A stretch of DNA of 9,497 nt from Deltaproteobacteria bacterium UBA6967 (GTDB taxonomy: Bacteria; SAR324; NAC60-12): NCBI GenBank assembly GCA_002450295.1, contig DJYX01000179.1:1-9497 (forward strand), written 5' to 3'. Below, piece after piece: positions 7,170-9,497 of this stretch. Below the pieces are notes generated by a model. The model was not told the DNA's origin. It was given only the letters and a program-made list of their open reading frames with translations, and made no database searches. A program made the translations under genes and the position numbers. Each line of letters starts with the position of its first letter. Position 1 is the stretch's first letter.

Positions 7170-9497
7170 TCCGACAACAATGTTCACCAACTTGCGGTTG
7201 GGTTGCATGACAACCACCACCCGCTTCGGTGAATTGCCATTGAGATGAGATAATACCTTTTCGTTGCTCATCGCCATCTCTTTAAGAGTCTCCTCACTAA
7301 TATCTACTGCTACTACCATAGCGTCCCTCTTTTTTCCATTAACCATCAAGGGTACTTCAATCGAGTCTTCTAAGCACTTTTCGGGTTCGAAATCGGGCCA
7401 ATTGTATCGGAGAACCGACTTTTGGGCTGAATGCTCTTCTGGTTCGAGAATAGACATCATTTCTTCCCCAAGATGGGGAGCGAACGGTGATGTCAACAGG
7501 ACCAGATTTCTCAAATAACTTTTGGGTAGTTTTTCTTGGCGGGCAAATTCGTTTTTACATTCAATCAGCGCTGCGATCGCAGTGTTCATTCGTAAACGAC
7601 CAACATCCTCGGTTACCTTGCGGATAGTCTTGTGCATCATTCGCTCAAGTTTTGTGGATATACTGACTTCTGCATCTGGGAGGGTGATCTCCATCAGATT
7701 CCACACTCCAGCCAAGAAACGTTGAATTCCAATAATCGATTCCTGCTTCCAAGGCTTGCCAGCATCAAGGGGCCCTAGGTACATCTCGTAACATCGGAAG
7801 GTGTCAGTAGTGTAGAGATCACAAATTTCCTCAGGAGGAATACCGTTTTTATAGCGTTTCCCCATTTTTCCAGGATCAATTTCAAGCTCATTTCCAGTCG
7901 GTTTGTGGAATGCCTTCGCCACTCCATTGATGTGTTTTACCTCAACATCATGAATATCAACATAGGCCCCTCTGGAATCCTTGTAAGCATCGGCCGTGAT
8001 CATTCCCTGATTGAATAATTGTTGGAAGGGTTCTTTAGTTGAAACATGTCCCAGGTCATAAAGTACCTTGTGCCAGAAACGTGAGTATAGAAGATGAAGT
8101 ACAGCGTGTTCGGTTCCTCCCACATACAGATCAATTGCGCCGGCTGGTTTATGTTCTGGAGAACTTCCATCCAATGTCCAATAGCGTTCGATATCTGAGT
8201 TTACCATCGCATGATCGTTTCGAGCGTCCATGTAACGTAAGTAATACCAACAGGATCCAGCCCAGTTGGGCATAGAATTCATGTCTCGCTGAAAAACCTG
8301 AACGGGTAGACGTTGACCTTCAACTTCAAGAAAACCTTGTGATGCCTGTTCTTTACAGACCAAACGGACACATTGATTCGGTAGGATTACACCATGTACG
8401 TTTACCCAATCTTTCACGCGACCCAAGGGTGGCTCAGGTAGCGAATCAGGATCTTCACTGCCCTTAGGTTCAAAATTATCTAGTTCAGGTAGTTGAACGG
8501 GTAATTCACTATCATCAAGCGGATATGGCAGATCATTTTCGATATCAAAAACGACTGGGAAGGGCTCTCCCCAGTACCGTTGTCGACTGAAGAGCCAGTC
8601 GCGTAGTTTATACTGCACTTGTGGTCGTCCTAATCCTTTCTCAGCAAGCCACTCACCAACTTTCGACTTCCCAGTTTCATTGTCCAGTCCATCAATACTC
8701 AAATTCTTATGAGCTGATTGGAAACAGGTTCCGGGCCCAGTATAGGAAGTTTGAAATTCTGTTGGGGAGCGATGGTACAGATCTAGTAGTTGTTCTTCAG
8801 TCCAATCGCTTGCTTCTTCCTGAAGAGTCTCTGATTTGAGCCAGCTTAATGGAGGCTGAATTACAGGTACGATGGGTAACTGATATTTTTTAGCGAACAA
8901 GAAATCTCGTTCGTCGTGTCCAGGAACTCCCATCACAGCACCAGTACCATATTCCATCAAAACGTAATCACCGATCCAGATTGGAATCTGGTCCCCACTG
9001 ACTGGATGAATTGCAAATCCGCCTGTGGGAGCCCCGTTCTTTTCCAGATCTTCGCCAGCAGACATGGATGTAATTCTTGCGGATTTCTTTTGAAACGCGA
9101 GTACGCTCGACTCTTGATCCGTAGCAGTTACTTGCTGAACCAGCGGATGTTCTGGTGCCAGCACTAGATATGTCACTCCAAAAAGTGTGTCTGGTCTAGT
9201 TGTGAATACGGGGATACGCGCCTGCTTTCCGTTGTTTAGTTGAACTGGAAATTCAATGCGGGCTCCTTGACTTCTGCCGATCCAAGCCTTCTGCATCTCC
9301 GTTACGCCATTGGGCCAGTTCACATCTTCCAGATCTTGAATTAATCGATCCGCATAGCAGGTGATTCGAAGGTTCCATTGGCGAAGTGGTCTCCGATAAA
9401 CAGGGTAATCTCCTCGTTCACTGCGTCCCTCGTTCGTTACTTCCTCGTTGGAGAGTACGGTACCTAATTGAGGGCACCAATTGACGGGTGACTCCTC
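7152..9497 (-). CDS. leuS: Leucyl-tRNA synthetase, N-terminus beyond the window (781 aa visible)
   Basis: LeuRS is a class Ia synthetase that charges tRNA-Leu and edits mischarged tRNA. The frame is open to the last base of the window: NWCPQLGTVLSNEEV lies near the edge, matching the E. coli segment NWCPNDQTVLANEQV, so roughly 150 residues including the HIGH motif are missing. The GTG near 9323 is internal, not a start. CP1 editing-domain motifs are FTTRPDTLFG (TTRPDT at 9186-9203) and GHDERD (8904-8921), which carries the conserved editing aspartate. The core contains RDWLFSRQRYWGEPFPVVF and MPNWAGSCWYYLRY. The signature loop reads KMGKR (7854-7868) instead of KMSKS, then YKNG. The tail ends in the anticodon-binding and C-terminal domains. 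Compared with well-known bacterial LeuRS there is an apparent extra segment of about 25 residues between DWVNV and NSMPNWAG. The stop is TGA at 7152-7154, inside the hrpA end. The frame is intact and the gene is probably functional. Confidence 0.97.
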   Translation of the reverse strand, partial: EESPVNWCPQLGTVLSNEEVTNEGRSERGDYPVYRRPLRQWNLRITCYADRLIQDLEDVNWPNGVTEMQKAWIGRSQGARIEFPVQLNNGKQARIPVFTTRPDTLFGVTYLVLAPEHPLVQQVTATDQESSVLAFQKKSARITSMSAGEDLEKNGAPTGGFAIHPVSGDQIPIWIGDYVLMEYGTGAVMGVPGHDERDFLFAKKYQLPIVPVIQPPLSWLKSETLQEEASDWTEEQLLDLYHRSPTEFQTSYTGPGTCFQSAHKNLSIDGLDNETGKSKVGEWLAEKGLGRPQVQYKLRDWLFSRQRYWGEPFPVVFDIENDLPYPLDDSELPVQLPELDNFEPKGSEDPDSLPEPPLGRVKDWVNVHGVILPNQCVRLVCKEQASQGFLEVEGQRLPVQVFQRDMNSMPNWAGSCWYYLRYMDARNDHAMVNSDIERYWTLDGSSPEHKPAGAIDLYVGGTEHAVLHLLYSRFWHKVLYDLGHVSTKEPFQQLFNQGMITADAYKDSRGAYVDIHDVEVKHINGVAKAFHKPTGNELEIDPGKMGKRYKNGIPPEEICDLYTTDTFRCYEMYLGPLDAGKPWKQESIIGIQRFLAGVWNLMEITLPDAEVSISTKLERMMHKTIRKVTEDVGRLRMNTAIAALIECKNEFARQEKLPKSYLRNLVLLTSPFAPHLGEEMMSILEPEEHSAQKSVLRYNWPDFEPEKCLEDSIEVPLMVNGKKRDAMVVAVDISEETLKEMAMSNEKVLSHLNGNSPKRVVVVMQPNRKLVNIVVGSGNNK

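Noticed and set aside
7156..7180. Inverted repeat TTGTTGT/ACAACAA near the hrpA and leuS stops as a terminator
   Set aside because: The stem is only 7 A/T-rich pairs with an 11-nt loop and has no following T run on either strand. It also codes for both protein ends. Not convincing as an intrinsic terminator.
9321..9323. GTG at this point as the start of leuS
   Set aside because: The same frame stays open to the window edge and holds conserved LeuRS sequence (NWCPQLGTVLSNEEV, RPLRQWNLRITCYADRL), so the codon is internal.

Overview
The window is bacterial and holds four things, left to right: (1) most of a mobile group II intron of the LtrA / mitochondrial-like type on the + strand (1 to about 2649), with its 5' tip cut off by the window edge; (2) the remains of a small dihydrofolate-reductase-like (RibD C-terminal family) gene on the - strand (2650-3133), into which the intron has inserted; (3) a complete large DEAH-box RNA helicase, hrpA (3132-7169, +); (4) a leucyl-tRNA synthetase gene, leuS (7152-9497, -), whose start lies beyond the right edge.

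The organism cannot be named from this stretch. Long HrpA proteins with the full C-terminal region, a bacterial-type LeuRS with a CP1 editing domain, Shine-Dalgarno sites and a mobile bacterial group II intron all say Bacteria. The moderate base composition and single-copy housekeeping genes suggest a chromosome. TGA is a real stop here: hrpA and leuS both end in TGA and have no internal TGA across more than 2100 codons.

The gene packing is very tight. The ATG of hrpA and the upstream ATG candidate of the divergent reductase-like gene share the same CATG. The 3' ends of hrpA and leuS overlap tail to tail by 18 bp.

The most interesting part is the left third. The reductase-like gene has been broken twice. 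It has an in-frame TGA at 2786-2788, with clear family sequence continuing in the same frame beyond it. It also carries a group II intron in the opposite orientation, which cannot splice out of that gene's own mRNA. The intron's 3' end can be placed to the base from a 34-nt domain V and a domain VI with a bulged adenosine. Its protein has an intact YADD reverse transcriptase, but Arg replaces the first His of the usual His-His pair in the HNH endonuclease. LeuRS has a non-canonical KMSKS loop (KMGKR) and an apparent extra segment before the catalytic-core motif. I see no defence system, CRISPR array, tRNA, rRNA or other clearly undescribed system.
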